Source of the DNA: Lepisosteus oculatus
Lineage: Eukaryota; Chordata; Actinopteri; Semionotiformes; Lepisosteidae
Reading direction: 5' to 3'
Length of the DNA: 64,000 bases
NCBI RefSeq assembly: GCF_040954835.1
Contig: NC_090709.1
Coordinates: 44,710,490-44,774,489 of the forward strand
In this document: piece by piece, positions 46,141-56,122 of the stretch
Layout: the number at the start of each line of letters is the position of its first letter
Position numbering within the stretch: position 1 is the stretch's first letter
Notes under the pieces: model-generated
The model's database searches: none
Told to the model about the DNA's origin: nothing
What the model saw: the letters and a program-made list of their open reading frames with translations, nothing else
Position numbers and translations under genes: made by a program

Positions 46141-46845
46141 TCATCTTAGTTTAGATGTACCTTTTAAAGGTGGTATTATTCTCCATTGTTCAGCCTTCAG
46201 ACATACTTGGAAAGTTTTAGGCACAGACATAATCTTTCTTAATCCCCTTTTATCCTGAGGTGACGTCCCAGACGAGCTTGCCCCCTGGGAATATTCACTG
46301 TGCTCTTCAGGATTTTTTTCTGATTCTACACAGATTTTTTCTCCTTCTAACATGTCACCACTGTCTGTGCTGCCGTGTGCAGCCCATGCCTCTTCTGTAT
46401 CTTCTGATGAACTTCTGAGCTCTGTGTTGCCTTCCAAACTATGTCCCTCACTTTGACTTGAAATATGGACTATAGATTGTGTACTGTCATCTGGTTTGGA
46501 ATCCTTACCAATACTCACCTCCTTCTGCGCCCTAAGCACTTGGATTCTTACTTTTTTTCTATCTTCATGCCAAATCACTGATAACCATTTCCTGTTGCTG
46601 GAGTAATCCTCTCCAAGGACTCTGTTTGACAGTGTTGACCACATATTGTCATGCCACCTAATTTTTTTTTCTATCTTAGAAAACTTCAGAAATTCTTTGA
46701 TCTCACTCCCTACTCCACCAGCCCTTGACCACAGCTCTGGCCTCCTACTCCTCTGTCCTCCTTTAACATGTGGCATTGCCAACAATCTGAAAAATAGGGA
46801 ACACATCTGAATGAAGTGGAAACATAATTGAAATTCAACTCCCAA
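46141..46845 (-). CDS. Unrecognised 229-234-codon frame, copy 3 (open)
   Basis: The longest open copy (234 codons). It keeps the Trp/Arg-rich segment (RSRRPELWSRAGG, IRWHDNMWSTLSNRVLGE, RKWLSVIWHEDRKKVRI) and the acidic Ser-rich tail. Relative to 3,450-4,139 it has a few more residues (LSNRV) that are missing there. Whether it is expressed, or is one exon of a longer transposon protein, cannot be judged here. Confidence 0.45.
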   Translation of the reverse strand: MGVEFQLCFHFIQMCSLFFRLLAMPHVKGGQRSRRPELWSRAGGVGSEIKEFLKFSKIEKKIRWHDNMWSTLSNRVLGEDYSSNRKWLSVIWHEDRKKVRIQVLRAQKEVSIGKDSKPDDSTQSIVHISSQSEGHSLEGNTELRSSSEDTEEAWAAHGSTDSGDMLEGEKICVESEKNPEEHSEYSQGASSSGTSPQDKRGLRKIMSVPKTFQVCLKAEQWRIIPPLKGTSKLR

Positions 46846-47554
46846 TGGATGTTAAGAGTGTAGGAGTGCAACAGATGTACAAGTCCATTAAATGTTTTTA
46901 TTTCTGTGTTTAATTTTTGAGGGACCCTATATTTTGATATAGCATCAATCACAAAACAGCATTCTGTCAATGTCACAACCACCAGACCGGGGAGATCAAC
47001 TCACAAAAGAACTAACCAGTACCAGCAGTGGGTTAATAATAACATGTGTTAATCCACCAGTACATGCTCTACTGTGCGGCAAGCAGCATTGTTTTAACCA
47101 TCCAAACCCGCTTCCCGCTACTCGGTATTGAGTCTTCTCTTTGAGAGCTCTACCTCGCATTTACTCTGAATATCGCTTACTGGTTACTGAACTCCCTTTT
47201 GCCTCTGGACCTTGGACCTCACCTTCCGATTTGGATTGTTTGTTTCTCTCTGTACTTCAAGTATTTCAATCTACCTTTCACCTAACAATCTCACCTGACG
47301 TTCTGGATTGTTCACCTGTCTCAATAACTACTTGCTCCTGCATCTGCACAGGATCTGCATACCTTTTCACTGAGGATTTCTGACAGTCAAAGCCACATAA
47401 AAAAACTAGAAAAGAAGTATGTGTTTCTTAAAAAAAATACCCCCAAATTGTTTTTGTTTTTTTTTAAGTCAACATATCTGGGTTGTGTTTGCAAGATTTT
47501 TAAAAATTGCAAAGTTTGTGTGGGTATGATTGTAAAAAATCAAATCATAACTGA

Positions 47555-47642
47555 AGAAGTCTCCATGGTCAAAACATTGCGTTTTCTTCTTCTCTTTTCA
47601 GCATGGAATAAACCTATTACTTGTTCCTTGGAGAATACCATG
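47555..47642 (+). mobile_element. Penelope-like terminal fragment
   Basis: Equivalent of 15,695-15,790. Confidence 0.65.
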
Positions 47643-47705
47643 TGCCAATAAGATATGATCACTGTATTGACCATATACAATTTCTTGCATTAGGAATTCC
47701 TATTT

Positions 47706-47938
47706 TGCATACCCCAGCTTGCTCTCCTTGAGATACACATACAGGGAGAGTAGCTGGGGGTCAGAGCACAGGGTCAGCCATTTATACGGCACCCCTGGAG
47801 CAGTTGGGGTTAAGGGCCTTGTTCAGGAGCCCAATGGAGTAGGATTCCTCTGCCGACCGTGGGATGTAAACCAGCAACCTTCCAGCCACAGGTGCAGATC
47901 CTTAGCCACAGAGCCACCGCTCTGCCAAATGTGCCAAT
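47706..47938 (-). mobile_element. tRNA-derived SINE, copy 3
   Basis: Equivalent of 15,860-16,092. Confidence 0.7.
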
Positions 47939-48044
47939 TCTTTAGAAAGAAGTCCAAAAGAATGCAAATTTACTTTTTTAAAATAGCTGTTGTAAATAAC
48001 ATAAGTGGCTATTGAAGAGTACATACAAGCACAGAGACAAGTTA

Positions 48045-48218
48045 ATAAACTTGGAATGACTACTTACAGCTCTGGAAAGACCGAAGATATTGTTTCCAGT
48101 TGTTAAGGAACAAGTAATAGGTTTATTCCATGCTGAAAAAAAGAAGAGAGAAAACAATGTTTCGGTCGTGGAGCGTTCTTCAGGTGTGAGAGAGAGAAGG
48201 CAGTAGGCAAAGGTAATG
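48045..48218 (-). mobile_element. Penelope-like end, interrupted by the next element
   Basis: Collinear with 16,200-16,370 up to GGTAATGTA, where the uninserted copy continues GTGGGAGAAC but here CAGATGCAGC follows. A hammerhead-like core lies at about 48,159-48,183. Confidence 0.75.
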
Positions 48219-48220
48219 TA

Positions 48221-48238
48221 CAGATGCAGCCATTCAAA
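48221..48238 (+). repeat. Left terminal inverted repeat
   Basis: CAGATGCAGCCATTCAAA, directly after TA at 48,219-48,220. Confidence 0.8.
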
Positions 48239-48439
48239 GTGAGCGGTACAGACACGTACCGCAGGTATAATGACACGGGGTACCGCGGTGCGTGATTGGT
48301 TGACCGACAGGGGCACTCGTGGTCCATTGGTCTGTCGTAGAAAGACTTACTGTAAACGTCTTTACTGTGCCCGTTGTAGATATTGAATTTTACCACTGAA
48401 GGGAAATCTTAATAGCTGAGCATAAAAAGAATAGGAGCA

Positions 48440-50085
48440 TACTGTAACGCGTGTGAAGGCCATAAACGATATTAATTTTGGAATGTAAACATACAGTATA
48501 TAGCTGGTCTTGGTACTTTAAAGAAAAAAATACACACCAGTATTCCATTTCTCCCTAAACATTGTAAGCTTCGAAGTCTTTAACTAATGTGATACCGGAG
48601 TCAACAAGCATACTTTTAGAATTTGATTAAAAGGGAATATAATATGGAATCGCGTATCTAAAGAATTTAATAACGGTATGATTATATCCGTGTACTGTGG
48701 CAGGGCTGTGTAGGGCTGTTTCGCCTGCCTGGTCATGCGAGCTGTCTTGTAGCCTACTGGTCTAGGTGTGTGACTACCAACTGGCAGGTTGTGTGTTCGA
48801 ATCCAGCTGGTGCTGGACTTTTATTTTAACAAACATTTCTTCGAAAAAATAGGTAAGCGATATTATGGACAATCAATTGACTTTTATATTTCAAAATATC
48901 GCAACATGATCGATATTTGCGATATTTTGAACATATCTTCCCTTCTGACAGCGGTTCCTGCTTCTATTGTGTGTGTGTGTGCAACAGTAAATTTTTATAG
49001 AGAAATGGAGGCTGGACAGTATGCGTTACAATATAAACATTTATATTGATTTAAATCGTGTTCTGATTTAAATCGCAAACGCGTGTTTAATTATGTGTTT
49101 TTTAATCATAATCAGGCTAATGCATTTCTACATTTTCTGTATGAACCAGCTTAGAGGTTCATACAGAAAGACAGCTTGTGTTTAAATTGAGTGTAAGGTA
49201 ATTTATGCTTCTAAAGTCATGGTCAGTATTATTGTACTGTGCTGTACTGTGTCACATTATTTTATAGCGTTTTTATTGCGTTATTAAATCCGGTGGCGCT
49301 GTGTTAGTTTCCTGACTCACATTACTTAAACTGTGACACTGATCATTCATCTCTAAATAAACTTTATTTTATATAGCGTTTTAAGCGAATAGGTAATTAG
49401 ATTGCTCATAAACCTAATCACTTTTTCTACATAAACACAGCGTGATTGCTCTCTGAAAATGCTTTTCCTTTATTTTTAAAGTAGGCTCAGATTTCAACTA
49501 TAGATCGTATTATTATAAACTTTCTTGGAAAAATGTATTTTATGTAAACCATGTTTGCTATTAATTCATTTAGGGCTAAAATACATTAATTGTCTTCCAA
49601 TCGAGTCGAGTTGACATTGGAAGCCTGCCACACCCGGACTGTTAAACCAACGCATGAGCACGTCAAAGCCCATTGAGCCAGTATTGGCTTTAGTATTTAG
49701 TATTTAGTATATTGTAACGCTTACGGCAGACAGGCACTGTGTAGGAGCCGACACACCAGAGCAGCGCATCGAGGGAGTGTCTGCATTTATAACTTAGTTT
49801 TTAAAATTAGTCAAGCAATACGAAGCATCTCCTTTTACTTAGTGCCTGAGCATACTGCAACGCGTGTGAAGCCCATAAACGATATTAATTTTGGAACTTA
49901 AACATACAGTATATGGCTGGTCTCGGTACTTTAAAGAAAACATACACACCAGTATTCCATTTCTCCCTAAACATTTTAAGCATCGAAGTCTTTAACTAAC
50001 GCGATACCAGAGTCAACAAGCATACTTTTAGAATTTGATTAAAAGGGAATATAATATGGAATCACGTATCTCAAGAATTTAAAGA
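48440..50085. repeat. Direct repeat within the left arm
   Basis: About 240 bp at 48,440-48,680 recurs in the same direction at 49,850-50,085, both containing CCATTTCTCCCTAAACAT. Between them lie AT-rich sequence, a GT microsatellite (48,968-48,982) and a short copy of the BEN-gene upstream block (49,615-49,690). Confidence 0.8.
48746..48821 (+). pseudogene. tRNA-like sequence inside the transposon arm
   Basis: Same sequence as 29,152-29,227 (reverse): a box A-like TAGCCTACTGGTCTAGG and box B GTGTTCGAATCC without clear stems. It may be a tRNA relic carried along when the element expanded inside a tRNA cluster. Confidence 0.5.
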
Positions 50086-50249
50086 CCAGACAATCGCAAA
50101 CTCGTTTTCAATAAAATTATTTTATTCATTCAGCAGTTTGTGAGAGGGACATCCAGCAGGGAGAGACACACACACCGGTTTTCATTGACAAAATTGTTTT
50201 TTTTCAATTCCTCTTGTCTAACAGGAATGTTTTGTTTGTGGACAGACTG

Positions 50250-51295
50250 TTAGACAAGAGGAAAAGACCGCCTCCTCCTACGAAGCATTTCGTTGATACA
50301 ATCACGAATTCTTTTCCAGTCGTACGCAGCAAGGGTTGAAAATCTCCGATTCACCATCGTAATAATGGTTTCCCGGAGATTACAAGGCAAGGCACTTTAT
50401 CCTCTGGACCCATCGAAATTTACAGACGTGGTCCACCCCCAGTAAATTTCACAAGTCACAAGATTTCGAAACACGAGGGCGGCGTAGCGGTCGGCTCTTG
50501 CTTTCCCGTCTATGCCGATGCACTGCAAGTACAACCCCCCCTCCATCTCCTGGGTGATGGGTAGCAGTTGGACATCTGGGAGAATTATTCGTCCCACTGG
50601 CATCTGTGAATTCCGCTGTGCTTCCTGGGGGGAGCTAGCCGGCAGGGACAGCATCAACAGATTCCTGCGCGGTGGTGAACTGAGAGGCCGGGATGGAGTG
50701 TCCTGAGGCGGTGTGTGCTCTGCGGTGGGCAGAGCTTCCGCCAGGCATTGCAGCCTGCGCGGCGGGGAGAGGCACTTTTCGGGAGACAGCTGCTCAACTG
50801 TTTGACTGCTGGAACTCTAGCCTCCCAATCCTCCCCAGTAATGCATCGTAATGCTCCCGCTGCTGCCGAAATGTCTCCATACAGGTGCTGCTTCTACAGG
50901 TTGGCACCCTGGCCAGTGGCCGAGAGCAGAGACCCACGGCCTGTGGCAAAATAACATAATTCATGTAAGAAATAAAGTCACACAGTAGTATTCATCAGTC
51001 GCGGAACAGAAGTCAAAATAAACTTTTCTTTTTTTCCGTCTTACCGCTTTCTTTTTTACTGTCCTGGTGGTAGATTTCGAAGATCGTTTCGCCCGTGCGG
51101 TGTTTTCTTGAAGAACAGGCTACGAAGAAATAATTATAATTGAATTTAAAATTCAAAACGGCAATAATACCTTGTAATATGCGCTGTAATCGCGTATTTC
51201 AGATGAAGTCTGCTGTATTTGCTTACCCTTCGCTCTTTGGAAGCTGGGGCGGCAGAAGCACCCCGTCTCTTCCCGTAAAAGGTCTTGGTCTCCAT
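50250..51295 (-). pseudogene. BEN-domain gene, left-arm copy (disrupted)
   Basis: Mirror of the right-arm gene. Exon 1 is 51,295-51,227 (23 codons, open, with CGA where the right copy has TGA), exon 2 is 51,119-51,045 (25 codons), and exon 3 runs 50,940-50,250. Intron borders GTAAGC...TAG and GTAAGA...CAG are the same as on the right. Exon 3 is shifted out of frame upstream of about 50,657, but its BEN-domain part (ADRYAALVFRNLVT...) is readable. Poly(A) signal AATAAA at 50,126-50,121. Confidence 0.7.
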
Positions 51296-51562
51296 ACTGT
51301 ACTGTGGTCGCTGTAGTGCAGGTTCGCAGTTTTTTTTGTGATGGGAGCTCACCCAATCCCTTTGTGTATTTATGCTATATTCACATGTACGGCTAGAATG
51401 TTCATTGTCTTCCAATGAAAGGCGGGTGCCTCTTGCCGAAGTCGGGAGACATTAGAGGCTTGCCACACCCGGACTGTTAAACCAACGCATTAGCACGTCA
51501 AACCCCATTGAGGAGCCGGGCGCAATAATTGTTTTGTCCCTTGATTTACTGATCTGCATTAA

Positions 51563-51805
51563 TTATGGAAATCGAGTTCCTGCTCTTTGCAGACGACCTG
51601 GTCCCGCTGTCGCCCACAGAACAGAGGCTGCGCCAGAACCTGGCGCTGCTGGAGCAGCACTGTCAGACCTGGGCGCCGACAGTCAATCTGGACAAGACCA
51701 GAGTTATGGTTTTCCAGAAAAAAAGCCAGACCTCAGGGAAACAGGTACAAATTCACACTTAACAACACATTAACACCTAACAACGGGAGCAGGGACGAAT
51801 AAGGC
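51563..51805 (+). mobile_element. LINE reverse-transcriptase fragment
   Basis: About 60 residues with the RT motif LLFADDLVPLSPTEQRLRQN, then LLEQHCQTWAPTVNLDKTRV and MVFQKKSQ, as in fish L2/CR1-like LINEs. Only this palm fragment is present, inserted between the left BEN gene and the centre. Confidence 0.8.
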
Positions 51806-52199
51806 CAGTACCCACTATTGTTAAACATACAGAAAAGAATATTAAAGTATTGAATATTAGTATTGGCTTTAGTATTAGCCATACAGAACATTAAAGTGCC
51901 CCTTTTCCATTCAGCAGGTGCCTGAGCCGCTGTGTCCTATCTTCTGACAGTCACCGTTGTGAATGTCTGTAGAGTGTATCTTATTTTTAGTACTAAAATA
52001 AATACTTAGTACTTTAGTACTAAGTACTAAAATACTAGTACCGAGGGAGCGTCTGCATTTATAACTTCGTTTTTAAAATTAGTCAAGCAATATGAAGCAT
52101 CTCCTTTTACTTTTAAGTCCCATAAATACATTGAGCACAGCTACTCACCACTTAAGATTGCTTTTTGATACCATCCTTACACAAAGCAGAAACTTTCCG

Positions 52200-52850
52200 A
52201 TGACATACAGTACAAGTGGAAAGATTACAGATTTTAATCGTCTTTAATTTTGTTACGTTATACGTTTTAGGAACGTTTCATCTAAACAAACACCACAAAA
52301 CTATTCTCGATTGTATTTCTGAATGTTATGTTACACCTACAGTAGTTCACTGCTTTAAATACATCGAAAAAAGAAAGTTATGTGTAGGACTTTAGATCTT
52401 TTTTTCTGAAGCAAGGAAAATCTAATCATGTTTCTCTATAACAATAATAAAAAACTTTATTTTATATATCACCTTTAAAAGTGGCATCTCAAAGCAATAC
52501 AGTAGATCGAAAAACAGTTAAAAGGGACCAAAGTAAATACCAGACAAACACAAACGCGTTTTTAATAAAATGCTTTTATTCATTCAGCAGAGAGTGAGAG
52601 GGACATCCAGCAGAGAGAGACACACACACCGGTTTCCATTGACAAAATAGTTTTTTTTCAATTCCTCTTGTCAAACAGGAATGTTTTGTTTGTGGACAGA
52701 CTGTTAGACTAGAGGAAAAGAGCGCCTCCTTCTACGAAGCATTTCGTTGATCCGATCACTAATTCTTTTCCAGTCGCACGAAGTAAGGGTTGTAAAGCGC
52801 GAAGTAAAGCGCTGATTCTCATGGAATGTGTTCCGCCGGGGATTCAAAAA
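52200..52850 (-). repeat. Extra copy of the BEN-gene 3' end
   Basis: 52,240-52,800 is the reverse of about 57,160-57,650. It encodes the last 27 or so BEN-gene codons (CDWKRISDRINEMLRRRRRS, then FPLV and stop), the 3' UTR with CTGTTAGACAAGAGG-like sequence, and AATAAA at 52,580-52,575. It lies directly downstream of the transposase gene on the same strand, so it could supply that gene's poly(A) signal. Confidence 0.8.
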
Positions 52851-52906
52851 AATTATTTGACAAAATTTGTTTTTTTTCAATTCCTCTTGTCTAACAGGAA
52901 TGTTTT

Positions 52907-52931
52907 GTTTGTGGACAGACTGTCCACAAAC
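52907..52931. repeat. Perfect 12-bp inverted repeat around one base
   Basis: GTTTGTGGACAG, a single A, then CTGTCCACAAAC. It lies at the junction of the BEN-gene 3' end and the transposase 3' end, and looks like a fold-back junction or a binding site. Confidence 0.8.
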
Positions 52932-52952
52932 GTGAGACTGTCTTTCTCAGAC

Positions 52953-54032
52953 TTACATTCCCGAATGTCCCCCGCCCCGGTCAACAATCCTAGGAAGAAC
53001 ACGAAACAGCCTGTTAATAAAATGTTTACAATTTTGTTCGGTCAGTTCTTCCTCCCAGAATTTACAGATTGCATCGATCAGTTCCTGCTTTGTGACGGGC
53101 TTAGCAGTTTTCCGAACGTAGTCTTTCAACGAATGCCAAACCATCTCTATCGGATTTAGATCTGGGGATTCGGCTGGAGTTTTCACCCAGTTCACTCCTT
53201 CTGCTATAAGCCTCGCCCTTGCTGCTGTTTGTTTCGGATCGTTGTCTTGAAAGAGACGGTGCCTTGATCCAAACTGCTCCCTGATATATGGGGCAGCATG
53301 CTGTGTGACCACAACTTCCTCGAAGAATACACGGTCCATAATTCCTTTGAAAATAAGAAGTGGTCCCGGGCCTCTTCTAGATATACCCCCCCAGACGTGA
53401 ACCTTCAGTGGATGTTTGGGCTTTGGCTTGTCCACATATCTCCCCTTTTTGCAAAATGCCATTGTTGAAAACTGTTCCAGAGCCACTGTTGTTTCGTCGG
53501 TGAAAAGAACATCCTGAAATGCCTCCCCCTGTTCAATCCATTGGAGCGCTTGCTTGAGTCTTTCCTCTTTGTTTTTTTGCCTTATCATGGGGCATGTGTT
53601 GGTTTTTCTGTATCTCCATCCAAGCCTCCTGCGTACTCTTCTTATCGATGTCGGGCTAATGTTCGCACCGAGGTCAGCCCATAGCCGTCTTTGGACTTGC
53701 ATCGCCGGTAGTTCATCATTTTCATCAGTCAGTTTGTCGACAGCTCGCACAATAAGACTTGGAAAAAAAAAGAGATCAGTAGTTAGCTTTAAAAATAATG
53801 TGCGTAGTTGTATTTACATGCAAGAAAGGTATTTTTAGAAATTTATTTACCTTTGAATCGTCCTTGGTTTAGATTCTCTTTGCCTCCTCTTCCCTTTATA
53901 ATGCCGTCTCACTGTGCTTTCAGAAACGAAGATGTCCATCGAAGCCAACTGCTGTACAATGTCCCGTGTTGACTTCCCGTTTCTTTTCATCTTCATTATT
54001 TGGTGTGAGAGAGTCTTCGTGATTTTAGTCAT
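52953..54032 (-). CDS. Tc1/mariner-type transposase, two exons, open
   Basis: Exon 1 is 54,032-53,851 and exon 2 is 53,757-52,953, separated by a 93-bp intron with GT...AG borders. Joined in frame they give 328 codons, the usual length for this superfamily. Residues about 1-60 hold helix-turn-helix signals ([31 protein letters not shown]). A second DNA-binding stretch follows ([19 protein letters not shown]). The DDE domain shows [30 protein letters not shown] and [16 protein letters not shown] count 32 residues between the second D and the E, two fewer than Tc1 (DD34E). It has no internal stop, unlike most elements in the window. The start was chosen at 54,032 because [16 protein letters not shown] begins a typical N-terminal domain. 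Confidence 0.85.
53758..53850 (-). other. Intron of the transposase gene
   Basis: 93 bp with donor AAAG|GTAAAT and acceptor TTTTTTTTCCAAG|TC after a T-rich tract. Removing it joins PRTIQ to [10 protein letters not shown] in frame. Confidence 0.75.
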
Positions 54033-55850
54033 TGTCCGTCCCCTTACCAAAGCGATACAGTGGTGCAGCTTGAATTCTGTACCTATATACTGTATGGTAT
54101 GGTACAGATAAAACTTACACCATACCGATGAGCTAATGCCAGGGAAAGACACTCCTATTTTATTTAAAACACAATACACCAGGAAATGTGTCTGATGCAT
54201 TAGCAAGTTAAAACAATTGGGTCGAAAACCTGGGCGTAACACCATTTCCTTTTTCTGATCATTCGCTTTCTGGATACACATTTCACCTGTCCTGTTCTTT
54301 GTTTTCCTGGTTTGCTGATTATGCCTGCTGTGGTCCACTCCTACCCTCACACCTAAAGAATACTATTTTAAATTTCTTGGCGCAGTTCATTAACCCTTGT
54401 ATGTGCTGTCCGCGCCCAAAATGCAATTTAAAAAAAGTCAAAAACCGCGCTCAAAATGCAATTTAGAGCTTAATAAGATACACTCCACAGGCATTCACAA
54501 CAGCAACATATGAAACGTTTATTTTTTAATCGCTGTCTAAGGAAATCTCAGTATAACTTTGTTCATGAACAAACAGTGGCATGTTACATTATTATTAGTT
54601 TTTTTGTTAACAAGGCTCGCCAGCTAATGTGAATTGAAACCTGTCTTGCTAGCTTTTAAAGTCGTGCATGTGTAAACGACAATTGAAATAGAGAAAAAAG
54701 ACCTGACTGACAAGCCGATACATACTCTTAGAGTTTGATTAATAGGGAATATAATACAAAAATATAGTACTAAAAAAGGTACTACCAATTTTAAAGGTGA
54801 TTTTACTTTTAAATAAAAATTTGAATCCCCTGCGGAACACATTCCATAAGAATCAGCGGTTTTACAGTACATATCGCCTTTAAAGGTGGCTTCTCAAAAC
54901 GCTTTACAGGATAAAAACAACCAGAACAGCAACAACAACAATATTGTATTTCATTGCACTTTGAAAACCAAGTAATAACTTAACTATACGTACAAACGTT
55001 TCATATGCTGCTGTTGTGAATGCCTGTGGAGTGTATCTTATTTGCCTAGCGAAGCGCTAGTTTAGTACTATAAAATACTATTAAAATCTGTAATCTTTCC
55101 ACTTGTACTGTGAGTCATCGGAAAGTTTCTGCTTTTTGTAAGGATGGTATCAAAAAGCAATCTTAAGTGGTGAGAAAGCTGTGCTCAATGTATTTAAGGG
55201 ACTTAAAAGTAAAAGGAGATGCTTCATATTGCTTGACTAATTTTAAAAACAAAGTTATAAATGCAGACGCTCCCTCGGTGCCGCGCCGGGTGTAAATATC
55301 AAAATATACATACCCAACACTGATTGTACCCATCTGTCATGCAAATAAAACACCTTGAATTGAATTGAATTGAGGGAGAGAGGGGGGAAAGGGGAGAGAG
55401 ATAACCAGGACTCAAGGCAAATAAGATACACTCCACAGGCATTCACAACAGCAACATATGAAACGTTTGCACGTATAGTTAAGTTATTACTTGGTTTTCA
55501 AAGTGCAATGAAATACAATATTGTTGTTGTTGCTGTTCTGGTTGTTTTTATCCTGTAAAGCGTTTTGAGAAGCCACCTTTAAAGGCGATATGTACTGTAA
55601 AACCGCTGATTCTTATGGAATGTGTTCCGCAGGGGATTCAAATTTTTATTTATTTTTTAATTGCGTATCTAAGGAAATCTCAGTATAACTTTGTTCATGA
55701 ACAAACAGTGGCATGTTACATTATTATTCGTTTTTTTGTTAACAAGGCTCGCCAGCTAATGTGAATCGAAACCTGTCTTGCTAGCTTTTAAAGTCGTGCA
55801 TGTGTAAACGACAATTCAAATAGAGAAAAAAAGACCTGACTGACAAGATT
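54033..55850. repeat. Nested inverted and direct repeats upstream of the transposase
   Basis: 54,470-54,720 recurs in the same direction at 55,420-55,460 and 55,660-55,850. 54,820-55,060 is the reverse of 55,415-55,640. 55,080-55,275 is the reverse of 52,040-52,220. A CAAAATGCAATTTA direct repeat lies at about 54,417 and 54,455. This region would hold the transposase promoter; no TATA box is certain. Confidence 0.75.
55288..55375 (+). mobile_element. LINE 3' tail
   Basis: ATGCAAATAAAACACC followed by TTGAATTGAATTGAATTGA, a typical A-rich signal plus pentanucleotide terminal repeat of a fish LINE. Confidence 0.55.
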
Positions 55851-56122
55851 TAATTAATGCACATCAGTAAATCAAGGGACAAAACAACTATTGCGCCAGG
55901 GTCCTCAATGGGCTTTGACGTGCTAATGCGGTGGTTTAACAGTCCGGGTGTGGCAAGCCTCTAATGTCTCCCGACTTCGGCAAAAGGCACCCGCTTTTCA
56001 TTGGAAGACAATGAACACTCTAGCCATACATGTGAATATAGCATAAATACACCAAGGGATTGGGTGAGCTCCCATCACAAAAAAAAAACTGCGAACCTGC
56101 ACTACAGCGACCATAGTACAAT

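Larger units (their letters stand above)
43345..48220. repeat. Right arm of palindrome 2
   Basis: Collinear with 11,735-16,370 and reverse of 2,095-6,950. It ends abruptly at 48,220, at the TA where the terminal inverted repeat of the next element begins, inside the Penelope end. Confidence 0.9.

Noticed and set aside
53554-53838. Plus-strand frame opposite the transposase
   Set aside because: It is antisense to the well-supported DDE transposase and crosses its intron.
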